Shown: positions 53,435-62,740, counted from the stretch's first letter. The stretch: DNA of 64,000 nt from Kiritimatiellota bacterium B12222 (GCA_029719485.1 CP120722.1:558001-622000), one strand, 5' to 3'. The notes: generated by a model not told the origin, from the sequence alone. Program-made: numbers and translations.

Positions 53435-53541
53435 GAATGGGGGATTGAGGATGGGGTAGTTGTGGGTCAGGGAAAGTCATGGGTCAGGAGTCAGGGGTAG
53501 TTGTGGGTAATGGGTTAGGGGGCATTGGTCTTCGAGAAGAG

Positions 53542-53688
53542 GAACATTGAACATTGAACATCGAACATTGAACATTGAACGCTGAACATCGAACATTGAA
53601 CATTGAACGCTGAACATCGAACGTTGAAGAGCGAATGTTGAACATCCAACATCCAACATCGAACATCCAACATTGAATATCGAATGAG
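53542..53688. repeat. Heptamer array A, 21 units
   Basis: The order of the first units repeats that of the previous array in part (GAACGCT-GAACATC pairs), then CAACATC units, ending GAATATC-GAATGAG. Continuous 7-bp phase. Confidence 0.92.
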
Positions 53689-54075
53689 GAAATGTGGAGT
53701 TGGGATTGAGGTTAAGTGATACAACGCCGTTGGCGTAGCATGGGTTTCTCTGCACATTGCGAGTACACATGGGTCGCATTCATCCGCATCCCAGATTCCT
53801 CACAACATCTGCCGGATCAACAACAGATACGCCAAAGGCGTTAGGTCTGTCAGCCCAGGGTTGATCCGACGAAGGAGGATCTACCCTGGGTTCCTCACCC
53901 CCACCCGAATTCCTACACCAACGGTGTTGCGTCCGCCCCGAAACCATCCCCCCGCCCACAGGCGCAACGCCGTTGGCGTAGGGAAAAATTTTGTGGGTGG
54001 ACCCAGGGTAGATTCGTTCCTCATCAACCCTGGGCTGAAAGACATAACGCCGTTGGCGTAGAGGTTGGGGTAGAG
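53685..54075. repeat. 390-bp block, copy 1, with internal terminal-inverted-repeat element
   Basis: Almost identical to 61385-61775. Contains several ACGCC-GTT-GGCGT dyads (53724-53738, 53963-53980, 54048-54062) and an element 53851-54037 bounded by inverted CAGCCCAGGGTTGAT ends. Inside, CCCAGGGTTGATCC pairs with GGATCTACCCTGGG. The two copies differ by single bases and by one replaced 20-bp patch. Confidence 0.92.
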
Positions 54076-54192
54076 GTTGGGGGGGCATTTGGAATGGGGT
54101 TTTGGTTGAGGGGAAGGCCGTGGCAGGATGCCGTGGGTGGTGAGTAGCGTTGCCCGTACACCTCCGGTGCACCTCATTTTTTTGTTAGGGGT

Positions 54193-54213
54193 CTCGGGGG
54201 CATGGCCCCCGAG
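54193..54213. repeat. Hairpin element copy 8
   Basis: CTCGGGGGC-ATG-GCCCCCGAG, outer TTAG/CTAA arms, bulge GGGT. Confidence 0.85.
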
Positions 54214-54293
54214 CTAAGTGCGATGGCACCTCCGGCGCCGCTTGGGTTGGGGGGGGGGAGCCCTTCGACGGAGCTCAGGATCTTCGAGAAGAG

Positions 54294-54440
54294 GAACATC
54301 GAACATCGAAGAGCGAACGTTGAACATCCAATATCGAAGAGCGAACATTGAACATTGAACATCGAAGAGCGAACGTTGAACATCCAATATCCAACATCGA
54401 AGAGCGAACGTTGAACATCCAAAATTGAATATTGAACCTC
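54294..54440. repeat. Heptamer array A, 21 units
   Basis: GAACATC, GAACGTT, GAAGAGC, CAATATC units; the quartet GAAGAGC-GAACGTT-GAACATC-CAATATC recurs, giving a 28-bp or longer higher-order period. Confidence 0.92.
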
Positions 54441-54458
54441 CGGGGGAGGATGTAGCTC

Positions 54459-55742
54459 TTATGTTTTTTGGAGGAGGACGAGGGTTTCGACGTGGGTGGT
54501 TTGGGGGAAAAGGTCGTAGCCTTTTACTTTTTGTAGGCTGTAGCGATTATTTTGGCAGAGCCGTTTCAGATCGCGGGCGAGGGTGGCGGGATTGCAGCTG
54601 GTGTAGAGGATGCGTTGGGGTTGGATGTGGTCCCGTATTTGGGTGCAGAGTTTTTCTTCCATGCCGGATCGGGGGGGATCGGTGAGTACGATCTTCCAGG
54701 GCTGTTTGAGAATTTTTTTGGAGAGGCCTTTGCGAAGGTCGGCTGATTTAAAGGGGCCTGTTCCGGGTCGGGTGTCTAAGCCGAGGACCTGCCATCCTCG
54801 TTGGGCGGCGGGAAAGGTAAATGCGCCTGCGCCGGAGAAGAGATCGAGTAAGGGGGCTTTGCCTTCGCCTAACCAGTCCATGCAGTCTCGAATCAAGTGG
54901 TCGGCCAGAGGATCGTGTACTTGAAAGAAGGCATCGTAGTCGATGGTGTGACAGTGATCGGCCAAGTTAAAGCTGAGCTGTCCCTTTCCGATGAGACTTT
55001 CCCAGGGGGATTGCCAATCGTCTTGAATGGACAGTTGGCTGATGCTGGCTTGGCTGTTGACCCAGGCGAGCAGGCTGGGTTCTTCTTTTTCGCCGAGCAC
55101 TCCGCGTAACATCATGTGGACCTGTTGACGTTCGCCATCGCAGCGCAGGAGGAGTCGGTGGAGTTGATTTCGAGGGTGGTTGTTGAGCCAGGTTTGAAAG
55201 AGGGGGATGAGTTCATTGAGCAGGGGATGTCCGACGGGGCAGCCACTGATGGGGAGGAGGCCGTTGCGGGTTTGGTATCCGAGTTGGGGGCCTTGCACGG
55301 TCAAATCGAGTTTGTTGCGGGTGCCCCATTCTTCGGGAGAGGCCTGCATGCCCAAAAAGGGTACGTGGTCGAATCCGCCGACGCGGCTAATGGCCTGGAC
55401 AATTTTCTGGGATTTGAGTTCCAGTTGACGGGCGTAGGGGAGGGGTTGGAGTTGGCAGCCGGGGCAGCGGTCGAAATGGGGGCAGAGGGCGGGTCTGCGG
55501 TCGGGGGCGGGTTTGAGCAGGTCTAAAACCTGTCCAAACTTGCCGTCCAGCTCAAATCGGACCTCATCTCCGGGGATGGCGGGGCCTTCCAGCCAAATTT
55601 TGCGTCCATCTTCGCAGAGGCCCAGCATGGATTCGTCTCCAATATCGATGATTTTTGCGGGTTGTTCGGACACAGAGGGTTTTTCCTGTTGGCAGAGGGT
55701 GAAAAAGGACTTATGAGTAACTTCTTTTCCCAACAAACTCAA
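54459..55742 (-). CDS. 23S rRNA m5U methyltransferase, RlmD/TrmA family
   Basis: 427 residues. Iron-sulfur cysteines in LCPHFDRCPGCQLQ (near residues 86-97) with a fourth in ISGCPVGHP. SAM-binding motif LLDLFSGAGAFTFPAA near 300, metal/acid motif VLTDPPRSGME, and the nucleophile cysteine in YTSCNPATLARDLK. An N-terminal TRAM-like region is present (about 30-85). Methylates uridine C5 in rRNA (RlmC/RlmD) or tRNA (TrmA); which one cannot be decided here. Convergent with lplA across repeat cluster 5, divergent from the RdgC-like gene (14 bp). Confidence 0.9.
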   Translation of the reverse strand: MSLLGKEVTHKSFFTLCQQEKPSVSEQPAKIIDIGDESMLGLCEDGRKIWLEGPAIPGDEVRFELDGKFGQVLDLLKPAPDRRPALCPHFDRCPGCQLQPLPYARQLELKSQKIVQAISRVGGFDHVPFLGMQASPEEWGTRNKLDLTVQGPQLGYQTRNGLLPISGCPVGHPLLNELIPLFQTWLNNHPRNQLHRLLLRCDGERQQVHMMLRGVLGEKEEPSLLAWVNSQASISQLSIQDDWQSPWESLIGKGQLSFNLADHCHTIDYDAFFQVHDPLADHLIRDCMDWLGEGKAPLLDLFSGAGAFTFPAAQRGWQVLGLDTRPGTGPFKSADLRKGLSKKILKQPWKIVLTDPPRSGMEEKLCTQIRDHIQPQRILYTSCNPATLARDLKRLCQNNRYSLQKVKGYDLFPQTTHVETLVLLQKT

Positions 55743-55756
55743 TCAGGAATCCTCTT

Positions 55757-56860
55757 ATGCCATTTGAAACCGGATCCGTTAGCTTTCGTATGTATCATTT
55801 ACCCCGTGCCTTACCTGAATCGGTGTTGGATGGTTTTTTAGAGCGTGTTGCTCCTCCTTTGGACACGATCAAGGACCAGCCGGTGTATGGGTGGGTGACG
55901 GGACGGCATTTGCTGGATCGTCAAATTGACGATAATAATTCCTATTTGGCGGGGTATTTGCGGCTTTGTTTGTTGCAGGCGGAACGGAAGATTCCCAGTT
56001 CGTTGCTCAAAGCGGAGATGAAGCAGGAGGAGCTGATCCGCATGGCGGTGAATGGCAGTTCGCATATTTCCCGCAAAGAGAAAGTGGAGATGAAGCAAGA
56101 GATCGTGGATCGGTTGTTGCACACCATGCCGCCGACCTTGAAAGGGATGACTTTTGTTCATCGTCCGGATGATGCGTTTTTGTTTGCGGAGACCTTGGCG
56201 GAGAAGCAGGTGGATGTGTTTGTGAGTTATTTGCGGGAGGCCTTGGGATTTCCGGCGCAGGTGGTGACGCCCGAAAGTTGGGCGATGCACAGTCAGCACA
56301 GTGATCCGAACAATTGGGTGCCCTGCAGTTTTAGTGAGGAAGTGGAGGCGGAGCGCACTTCGCCGATGCCGGGGCACGATTTTATGACCTGGTTATGGTA
56401 TCAGTCTGAAACCCATCCTGACAAGGTGCCGGCGGGGAAAGAGGGACATGTGGGGGTGATGATAGAAGGTCCGTTGACTTTGGTCATGGAAGGAGGCGGT
56501 GCGCATGAAATTTCCTTACGCAAAGGAAATCCCACACAGAGTTCGGAGGCGAAAGCTTGTTTGTTGGCAGGAAAAAAATTGCGGAAGGCCACAGTAAACA
56601 TTGTGAGGGGAGAGCAGGTATGGCGGTTGACCTTGGATGGTGAAACCTTGGCGGTGCGTGGGTTTAAGCCGATTGTTCCTGAAGAAAATTTAGATTTCAT
56701 CAGTCGTTTCCAGGATCGCATGTTGCAAGTGGAGTTGGTGTCGCAGTTGTTGCGGGGGCTGTACGATTCGTTTGTGGAAGAGCGCAAGGATCCGGATGCC
56801 TGGGGCAAACGGGTTAAGGAGATTCAATCTTGGGCAAAGGCGCGAAGCGTGGCGTATTGA
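55757..56860 (+). CDS. RdgC-like recombination-associated protein
   Basis: 367 residues. The N-terminal part (SVSFRMYHLPRALPESV) and the segment IPSSLLKAEMKQEELIRMAVNGSSHISRKEKVEMKQEIVDRLL are characteristic of RdgC, a ring-forming DNA-binding protein that restrains RecA. The end GKRVKEIQSWAKARS is helical. RdgC is best known from proteobacteria; a PVC member would be a distant one. Its 3' end overlaps the convergent kinase gene by 47 bp. Confidence 0.7.
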   Translation: MPFETGSVSFRMYHLPRALPESVLDGFLERVAPPLDTIKDQPVYGWVTGRHLLDRQIDDNNSYLAGYLRLCLLQAERKIPSSLLKAEMKQEELIRMAVNGSSHISRKEKVEMKQEIVDRLLHTMPPTLKGMTFVHRPDDAFLFAETLAEKQVDVFVSYLREALGFPAQVVTPESWAMHSQHSDPNNWVPCSFSEEVEAERTSPMPGHDFMTWLWYQSETHPDKVPAGKEGHVGVMIEGPLTLVMEGGGAHEISLRKGNPTQSSEAKACLLAGKKLRKATVNIVRGEQVWRLTLDGETLAVRGFKPIVPEENLDFISRFQDRMLQVELVSQLLRGLYDSFVEERKDPDAWGKRVKEIQSWAKARSVAY

Positions 56861-59072
56861 TGGGGCTGGGGGGATCGGTCCATTCACTGATGAAGGGATT
56901 TTGCAAGGTAGGCAAGGCAAACAATTCATCCCGCAGGGCGAGAGCCAGCGGGGTGTTTGCGTTTTCTAAGTGAGTGCGACAGGCCTCGCGATCACCATTG
57001 CGATGGGCCAGGAGGGCTTTGTAAATGAGCAGTTCGCTACCTTCCAAGAGTTCCAATTGAATTTCGATTTCTTCGCGGCTGAGGCTGGCAAAGGGGATGA
57101 AAAGTTCGGCGGTGCCGACGGGGGTGCCATCGTCTAAAAAGACGGTGCGTGAAACCAGCAGGCCGTCGACTTTGACTTCTTTGATTTGCACAAAGAGATC
57201 GCGGTCGATGAGTTTGAGGGGAATGTCTTGATTGAGCTGGCTGCTGTAGGAGGCTAAAATGAGTTCGGGGACGGATTGCAGGGCGATGACTTCGGAGCGA
57301 AGGGTGGTGATCTCTTCGGAGGCGGGGAAGAGCAGAGGATTTTCTGCAGCTTCCTGGAGTGTGAGCATGGCTTGGGGCCATTCGCGATTGATCACCAGAG
57401 GAGCGAGTTGTTTTCGCAGGGAATCCATGCCGATGCCGGCGGCTGTTTTCTCGGCTTCTTTTTGAGTGCGGGCTTCTTTTTCCCAGATGGTAATGCGTCG
57501 ACCGAGATTGGCGATTTGTTCGGTGAGTTCGTTTTGGAAAGGACCGGTATAATCGTTGAGATATTGGCGGGCGGCAACGGGGCCATATTCTTCGAGAATG
57601 CGAATGGTTTCTTTGCGAAAGCGATTGCGGGTTTGTTCGAGGGCTTCGTCGCGGTCGCGTCGAATACGCACGATATGTTCGGCGGCTTTGTCAGAGACGG
57701 GACTGCCGGATCCTTTTAAGCCCAGGTCGGAAAGTTGGCGGATCACTTCATCATGTTGATCGCGGTTGCGTTCGTAATTGAGAATGATGGTGGTGAGTTC
57801 TTTTTGCAGGTCGGCCATTTCCGCGCTGGGGAGGGTGGGGACGGCTGTGGGCCGGGGTTTGGCGGTGGGGGCCGGCGTGGGGACGGGGCGCTGTTGGGAA
57901 ATGATGGGGGTGGAGGGGGTGCCCATGCGGTTGGCCATGATGATGAATCCGGTGAGACCCAAACCCAAGCCGGCGACGACGGATATCATGATGCCGGCGG
58001 GGCTGCGTTTGCTGGGAGGGGGGATGCTGTGACGTCGGATGGGTGGTTTTTCCGCGGGCTTCTCGGGGGCGGGGGGCGGATTGAGGTCGAGGGTGCTTTC
58101 CCCTTCGGGGGCGGTGGGGATGCCTTTGCCTTGGGTGACCATGTTGAGGTCGTCGAGAAAACTTTTCCAATCTTCGTAGCGGTCGTCGGGTTCGCGTGCG
58201 AGCATGCGTGCCAAGAGGTGGGCGACGCTTTGGGAAATGCCGGGTATTAAATTTCGTGGGTCTTCCAGTTTTTCGTGGGCGTGACGTTTAAGAGTTTTGA
58301 GGAAGCCGGAATCATCGAAGGGGATTTGACCGGTGAGCATGTGGTAGAAGGTCATGCCGAGGCTGAACATGTCGGAGCGGCTATCGAGATCCTGTGGATG
58401 GTCGATTTGTTCCGGACTCATGTAGTTGGGGGTGCCCATGAGGGTGTCGGCCAAGGTGGTCGAATTTTTTTCGAAGGTATTTTTTGACAGGCCCATGTCC
58501 AACACTTTGGCGTTCATGTTGGTGGTGAGCATGATGTTGGCGGGTTTAATATCGCGATGGAGAATGCCTTTTTCGCCGTAGGCATATTCGAGGGCTTGTG
58601 CGACTTGTCGGATGACGTAGAGGGCGTCTTTTTCTTTGAGGGTGCCGTCGCGGTCCAAACGTTCTTCGAGGGTTTCACCGGGCACGTAGGCCATGGCCAT
58701 GAAATAGACACCGTTGTCTTCGCCTGCATCGTAGGCGGTGACGATGTTGGGGTGATCCATTTTAGCTTGATAGTGAACTTCTTTGAGGAAGCGGACCACA
58801 AAGGAATTGTCGCGGGTGAAACGGCTGGGTAAAATTTTGAGGGCGATGTCCCGTTCCAGGGAGAGTTGGGTGGCGACATACACTTCGCCCATGCCGCCTT
58901 CGCCGAGTTTATGTTTGATCAGGAATCCGCCGACCACAAATCCGGGGCCCAGGCGCATGACGGGCACTTTGAGAATGTTTTCGCATTCGGGACATTCGAG
59001 ATCTGTACCCATCGCATCGGCGTTGATACGGAGTTTGGCATCACAATGATCGCAAAAGAATGTGACTAACAT
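56814..59072 (-). CDS. Eukaryote-like Ser/Thr protein kinase with N-terminal zinc ribbon
   Basis: 752 residues. Residues 1-40 are a zinc ribbon (FFCDHCDAKL, ECPECENIL). The kinase domain (about 52-310) has the glycine loop LGEGGMGEVYVA, lysine in IALKILPS, catalytic loop HRDIKPANIML, DMG in place of DFG, and GTPNYMSPEQ. A Pro-rich linker follows, then one membrane helix (ISVVAGLGLGLTGFIIMA, near 375) and a periplasmic, coiled-coil-rich part. Membrane-bound signalling kinase typical of PVC and planctomycete genomes. Targets unknown; an FHA protein is encoded at 24045. Confidence 0.92.
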   Translation of the reverse strand: MLVTFFCDHCDAKLRINADAMGTDLECPECENILKVPVMRLGPGFVVGGFLIKHKLGEGGMGEVYVATQLSLERDIALKILPSRFTRDNSFVVRFLKEVHYQAKMDHPNIVTAYDAGEDNGVYFMAMAYVPGETLEERLDRDGTLKEKDALYVIRQVAQALEYAYGEKGILHRDIKPANIMLTTNMNAKVLDMGLSKNTFEKNSTTLADTLMGTPNYMSPEQIDHPQDLDSRSDMFSLGMTFYHMLTGQIPFDDSGFLKTLKRHAHEKLEDPRNLIPGISQSVAHLLARMLAREPDDRYEDWKSFLDDLNMVTQGKGIPTAPEGESTLDLNPPPAPEKPAEKPPIRRHSIPPPSKRSPAGIMISVVAGLGLGLTGFIIMANRMGTPSTPIISQQRPVPTPAPTAKPRPTAVPTLPSAEMADLQKELTTIILNYERNRDQHDEVIRQLSDLGLKGSGSPVSDKAAEHIVRIRRDRDEALEQTRNRFRKETIRILEEYGPVAARQYLNDYTGPFQNELTEQIANLGRRITIWEKEARTQKEAEKTAAGIGMDSLRKQLAPLVINREWPQAMLTLQEAAENPLLFPASEEITTLRSEVIALQSVPELILASYSSQLNQDIPLKLIDRDLFVQIKEVKVDGLLVSRTVFLDDGTPVGTAELFIPFASLSREEIEIQLELLEGSELLIYKALLAHRNGDREACRTHLENANTPLALALRDELFALPTLQNPFISEWTDPPSPINTPRFAPLPKIESP

Positions 59073-59102
59073 TTGGGGAGGAAAGGCGTCGGAAAGGGGG
59101 AC

Positions 59103-59966
59103 TTAAACAGAAGGGTTCTGCTGCAACTCTAAATAACTGAGGTAGGCTGCAGAAGAGGTCAGGTAAAAATGAGGGGTACTGTCGAGCAGACGGGCCACAT
59201 CTTCTTTCAGTTGTAAATTGAAGGGGTTGAGGATGGCGACCAGGGGTTCGCCGCCTACTTCACCGAACACACAGGCGCCGCGTCGAATGCAAAATTCAGG
59301 GGAGAGTTGTTCGAAGAAGAGGGGATCAATGTTGATGAGTTCCAAATTGATGAAAGGGGTGGCGGCATCGTGGGCTAAAAATTCGACGGCTTTGAGGGCG
59401 TGGGGCAATTCGTAGGTATCCAGTGCGCTGAGGCAGGATTGAGGTCCGCTGGGGGCATTGGCCGAGAGTTGGCAGAGTTCTTGCAGGCAAATTTGATATT
59501 CGGGATCGGTAATGATGCGAGAGCGGTGCAAGTGGTTGGTGAGCAAAATCTCCGGGACCAAATCGACTTGGTAGAGTTTGCGTTGGTCTAAATAGGTGGT
59601 GTTGGCGTTTAAGGTGCCGTCATCTTCGCTGATGAACTCTCCCAGGCGTTCGTAAGCCGCTTGGGCATCGGGGCTTAATTGGGCAAACAATTCAAGTTGT
59701 GCGTAGAGAAAGTAGATGAGGTCTGCGTGGGATTCAAGGTCGACGCGTTGGGCGGCTTCGACGAGACATTGACCGGCTTCGGTCATGTTTTCCATTTCGC
59801 TGAACACATCGAAGAGGGTGAGGTAAATTCCTACGGGGTCTTTGATGTCGGGCAGGGCTTCTTCAAGCAGTTGGATGGCTTCCAAAAGCTCTTTGTTGTC
59901 GTTGTAAAGTTCCTCGTAGGCTTCGAGGGGGTCGACGTCGTTGGCATCCGCATAAGAATCTGTCAT
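59103..59966 (-). CDS. Helical-repeat protein with GspE-N-like C-terminal domain
   Basis: 287 residues from the ATG at 59966 (a longer frame to 60062 has no family support). The first half is TPR-like (ELYNDNKELLEAIQLLEEAL, YLTLFDVFSEMENMTEAGQCLVEAA). The last ~80 residues (INIDPLFFEQLSPEFCIRRGACVF, EPLVAILNPFNLQLKEDVARLLDSTPHFYLTSSAAY) match the N-terminal domain of type II secretion/type IV pilus ATPases (MshEN). May bind a nucleotide such as c-di-GMP, by analogy with MshEN; not shown here. 30 bp upstream of the kinase on the same strand. Confidence 0.65.
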   Translation of the reverse strand: MTDSYADANDVDPLEAYEELYNDNKELLEAIQLLEEALPDIKDPVGIYLTLFDVFSEMENMTEAGQCLVEAAQRVDLESHADLIYFLYAQLELFAQLSPDAQAAYERLGEFISEDDGTLNANTTYLDQRKLYQVDLVPEILLTNHLHRSRIITDPEYQICLQELCQLSANAPSGPQSCLSALDTYELPHALKAVEFLAHDAATPFINLELINIDPLFFEQLSPEFCIRRGACVFGEVGGEPLVAILNPFNLQLKEDVARLLDSTPHFYLTSSAAYLSYLELQQNPSV

Positions 59967-60090
59967 TTTGGTATGTAAACCCAGTCTCAGGCAAGAATCA
60001 AGCCGAACGTGTTGCGGACTGCATGCCTTTTCAAAAATATTGGCATGGAAGTGGGCTTGCATGCGGGGGAGTCCCTGACAAAAGAAAGTG

Positions 60091-61221
60091 ATGAAGATAG
60101 CTTTGGATGCACGATGGATTTTTGCGGAAAGCTCCGGAATTGGTCAACATACGCATATGTTGATTCAAGGTTTGGTGGCATTGAACCCTGATCACGAGTT
60201 TTTGTTATTGTTTGATGACGAAGAGCGGGCGAAGCGGGTGATGGCGGAGACGGGTTGTGACTGGGACAGGGAAATTTTGCCTTATGGGCTGTTTAGCCTT
60301 CAAAATCAGCTTAAGTTATCGGGTTTTTTGAAGAAAAATGGGGTGGATCTGTATCATTCGAGTAATTATATGATGCCGTTGTGGGGGTTTCCGCGTCATC
60401 GTGGGGGGAAGGTGAAAGCGGTGATTACGATTCATGATTTGATTCCGATGGTGTATCGGGATCATGCGCCAAAGTCGAAAAAGAGCCGGATGTATCCGGT
60501 GTATGCGGGCTTGATGCGGGAGGTGGCGGCGCGGGCGGACGGGATTATCACGGTGAGTGAGTCCTCGGCGCGGGATGTGCAGGCCTTATTGGGCTTGGAA
60601 AAGCGGGGGCCGGGCAAAATTCATGTGGTGTACAATGGATTGGATCCGGTTTTTCATGAAGCGCATGAGGTTCCACGGCATGATCCACCGGAAATTTTGT
60701 ATGTGGGGCGCTTGGATCCTTATAAAAATGTGCCTCAATTGGTGAGTGCCTTTGCGGAGGCGCGTCGCAAGTTGCCGAAGGGGACGCGGTTACGGGTGAT
60801 TGGTCCGCCGGATGAGCGTTATCCGGAGGCGATGGCCTTGGCGCGTTCGCAGGATTTATTTCCGTTTATGGATTGGGAGGGGCATGTGTCGTTTCCCACC
60901 TTGGTTGAGGCGTATCGCCGGGCATCTTTGTTGGTGTTACCGTCTGAGTATGAAGGATTTGGGCTTCCGGTAGCGGAGGCGATGGCCTGTGGGACGCCGG
61001 TGATTTGTAGTGATGCGAGTTCGTTGCCGGAAGTGGGGGGAGATGCGGCGCGATATGTGTCTGCAGGCGATTTATTTGGATTGGCCGCAGCCTTGGTGGA
61101 GGTGATGAATGATCCGGTTTTGCAGGGGCGGATGGCCGAAGCGGGCTTGGCGCAGGCGGAGAAGTTTCAAGCGTCGACCATGGCGGAAGAGACGTTAAAG
61201 GTTTATGAGTCAGTGGGTTAG
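60091..61221 (+). CDS. Glycosyltransferase family 4, last residues supplied by a repeat
   Basis: 376 residues from the ATG at 60091 (GTG at 60088 adjacent). GT-B fold: KIALDARWIFAESSGIGQHTHML, ITIHDLIPMVYRDHAP, ITVSESSARDVQ, ILYVGRLDPYKNVPQLVSAF and LPSEYEGFGLPVAEAMACGTPVI (E-x7-E). Similar to mannosyltransferase-type GT4 enzymes. The final codons (ESVG and the stop TAG) lie in GGTCANN-type repeat sequence that begins at about 61208. Stands alone, away from the main polysaccharide locus. Confidence 0.88.
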   Translation: MKIALDARWIFAESSGIGQHTHMLIQGLVALNPDHEFLLLFDDEERAKRVMAETGCDWDREILPYGLFSLQNQLKLSGFLKKNGVDLYHSSNYMMPLWGFPRHRGGKVKAVITIHDLIPMVYRDHAPKSKKSRMYPVYAGLMREVAARADGIITVSESSARDVQALLGLEKRGPGKIHVVYNGLDPVFHEAHEVPRHDPPEILYVGRLDPYKNVPQLVSAFAEARRKLPKGTRLRVIGPPDERYPEAMALARSQDLFPFMDWEGHVSFPTLVEAYRRASLLVLPSEYEGFGLPVAEAMACGTPVICSDASSLPEVGGDAARYVSAGDLFGLAAALVEVMNDPVLQGRMAEAGLAQAEKFQASTMAEETLKVYESVG

Positions 61222-61384
61222 GGGTCATTGGTCATTGGTCATGGGTCATTGGTCATTGGTCTTCGAGAAGAGGAAGGTCGAACATTGAACATCGAACATC
61301 GAACATCGAAAGAGGGGCCCTTCGACGGAGCTCAGGGTCTTCGAGAAGAGGAACATTGAACATTGAACATCGAACATCCAACCT

Positions 61385-61775
61385 CGAATGAGGAAATGTG
61401 GATTTGGGATTGAGGTTAAGTGATACAACGCCGTTGGCGTAGCATGGGTTTCTCTGCACATTGCGAGTACACATGGGTCGCATTCATCCGCACCCCAGAT
61501 TCCTCACAACATCTGCCGGATCAACAACAGATACGCCAAAGGCGTTAGGTCTGTCAGCCCAGGGTTGATCCGACGAAGGAGGATCTACCCTGGGTTCCTC
61601 ACCCCCACCCGAATTCCTACACCAACGGTGTTGCGTCCGCCCCGAAACCATCCCCCCGCCCACAGGCGCAACGCCGTTGGCGTAAAAACACATCATGACA
61701 CATTCCCAGGGTAGATTCGTTCCTCATCAACCCTGGGCTGAAAGGCATAACGCCGTTGGCGTAGAGGTTGGTGGG
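61385..61775. repeat. 390-bp block, copy 2, with internal terminal-inverted-repeat element
   Basis: Second copy of 53685-54075. The inner inverted-repeat element spans 61555-61740 between CAGCCCAGGGTTGAT and ATCAACCCTGGGCTG. A 20-bp patch near 61685-61705 differs completely from copy 1 while both flanks match. Confidence 0.92.
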
Positions 61776-62341
61776 GTATTTGGAATGGGGGATTTTGCCG
61801 CGAGAGGGCGCGAGAAGGAAGACGGCCCTATAGCCCCGTTTTGTTGTTTGTTTCGGGGTCATTGGTCAGTGGTCAGGGGGGAATCGAAATCGGTATCGAA
61901 ATCGGTATCGAAATCGAGATTTGTTGGTCAGGACCTTCGGCCCTCATATGTATTTCTTTATATACCCAGCCCTGTGCTCGTTGGGCTCGCATGCGGACTG
62001 GGCTGGGTGGGGCCAGGCCGTTGGCCCGCGGGTGTTGGGAAGAAAGGCGAAGATTGAAAATTGAACATTGAACATCGAACATTGAATAGGGGAAGGGGGT
62101 GAATCGAAATCGGGAGTTGTTGGTCAGAGGTCAGGGGTCATTTGTCATTGGTCAGGGGTGGGGAATTGAGCCCCGAAGGTGGTGAGTCTCCATAGCCCGG
62201 TCCGTCAGGGCCGGGTGATTGTACCGAATCAAATCCGAGCCCTGAAAGTGGCGACTCTCGGCTCAAGCCTAGAGAATTGTAAATGGAAATCAGGATGCGT
62301 TGCCCGTACCCCATCCGGGGCACATCCTTTTTGTTCGTGGT

Positions 62342-62362
62342 CTCGGGGGCATGGCCCCCGAG
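62342..62362. repeat. Hairpin element copy 9
   Basis: CTCGGGGGC-ATG-GCCCCCGAG. The 5' outer TTAG arm is lost here (TTCGTGGT precedes). Confidence 0.85.
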
Positions 62363-62740
62363 CTAAATGCGATGACGCCTCCGGCGCCGTTGAGGGAATG
62401 GGTGGAGGGGTGGGGTTGTTGTGGTCCCAGCCCTTTGGTCTGCGGGGAGAGGGGGGGGCAAAATCTTGTTTTTTGCCCCTTTTGGGGCTTATTCGGCTCG
62501 GCGGAGGGTGGCTTGGAGTCCGTAGCTATGTAGTTGATGGAGGGGGGGCATGGCCCCCGAGCTAAATGCGATGAGGCCTCCGGCGCCGTTGGGGGAATGG
62601 GTGGAGTTGTTGTGGTTCCAGCCCTTTGGTCTGCGGGGAGAGAGGGGGCAAAATCTTGTTTTTTGCCCCTTTTGGGGCTTATTCGGCTCGGCGGAGGGTG
62701 GCTTGGAGTCCGTAGCTATGTAGTTGATGGAGGTGGAGTT
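62350..62740. repeat. ~190-bp tandem duplication that includes the 3' end of clpS
   Basis: The stretch starting CATGGCCCCCGAG at 62350 recurs at 62549, and TTTGGGGCTTATTCGGCTCGG at 62481 recurs at 62671, where it is the real end of clpS. So the first unit ends with a copy of the last ~17 codons and stop of clpS, joined to half of a hairpin element (62542-62561, lacking the 5' CTC). Confidence 0.9.

Larger units (their letters stand above)
53134..54458. repeat. Repeat cluster 5 (largest and most varied)
   Basis: Fills the gap between the convergent lplA and rlmD-like genes. In order: GGTCANN units, six ATCGNN hexamers (53175-53210), more GGTCANN units (53217-53275), CTTCGAGAAGAGG and a heptamer array (53323-53434), the same pair again (53530-53688), a 390-bp block shared with cluster 6 (53685-54075), a hairpin block (about 54146-54250), the CCCTTCGACGGAGCTCAGG spacer (54257-54294) and a last heptamer array (54294-54440) reaching within 20 bp of the rlmD-like stop. 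Confidence 0.9.
61208..62561. repeat. Repeat cluster 6 (modular, non-coding)
   Basis: Begins inside the end of the glycosyltransferase gene with GGTCATT-type heptamers (to 61257), then short heptamer arrays (61280-61307, 61351-61392) around the CCCTTCGACGGAGCTCAGG spacer, the 390-bp block (61385-61775), GGTCANN units, six ATCGNN hexamers (61883-61918), the CAGCCCTGTGCTCGTTGGGC block (about 61968-62033), more short arrays (62049-62150), a block with GCCCGGTCCGTCAGGGCCGGG (62190-62215), and the hairpin block at 62296-62400 followed by the clpS-derived duplication. Confidence 0.88.
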
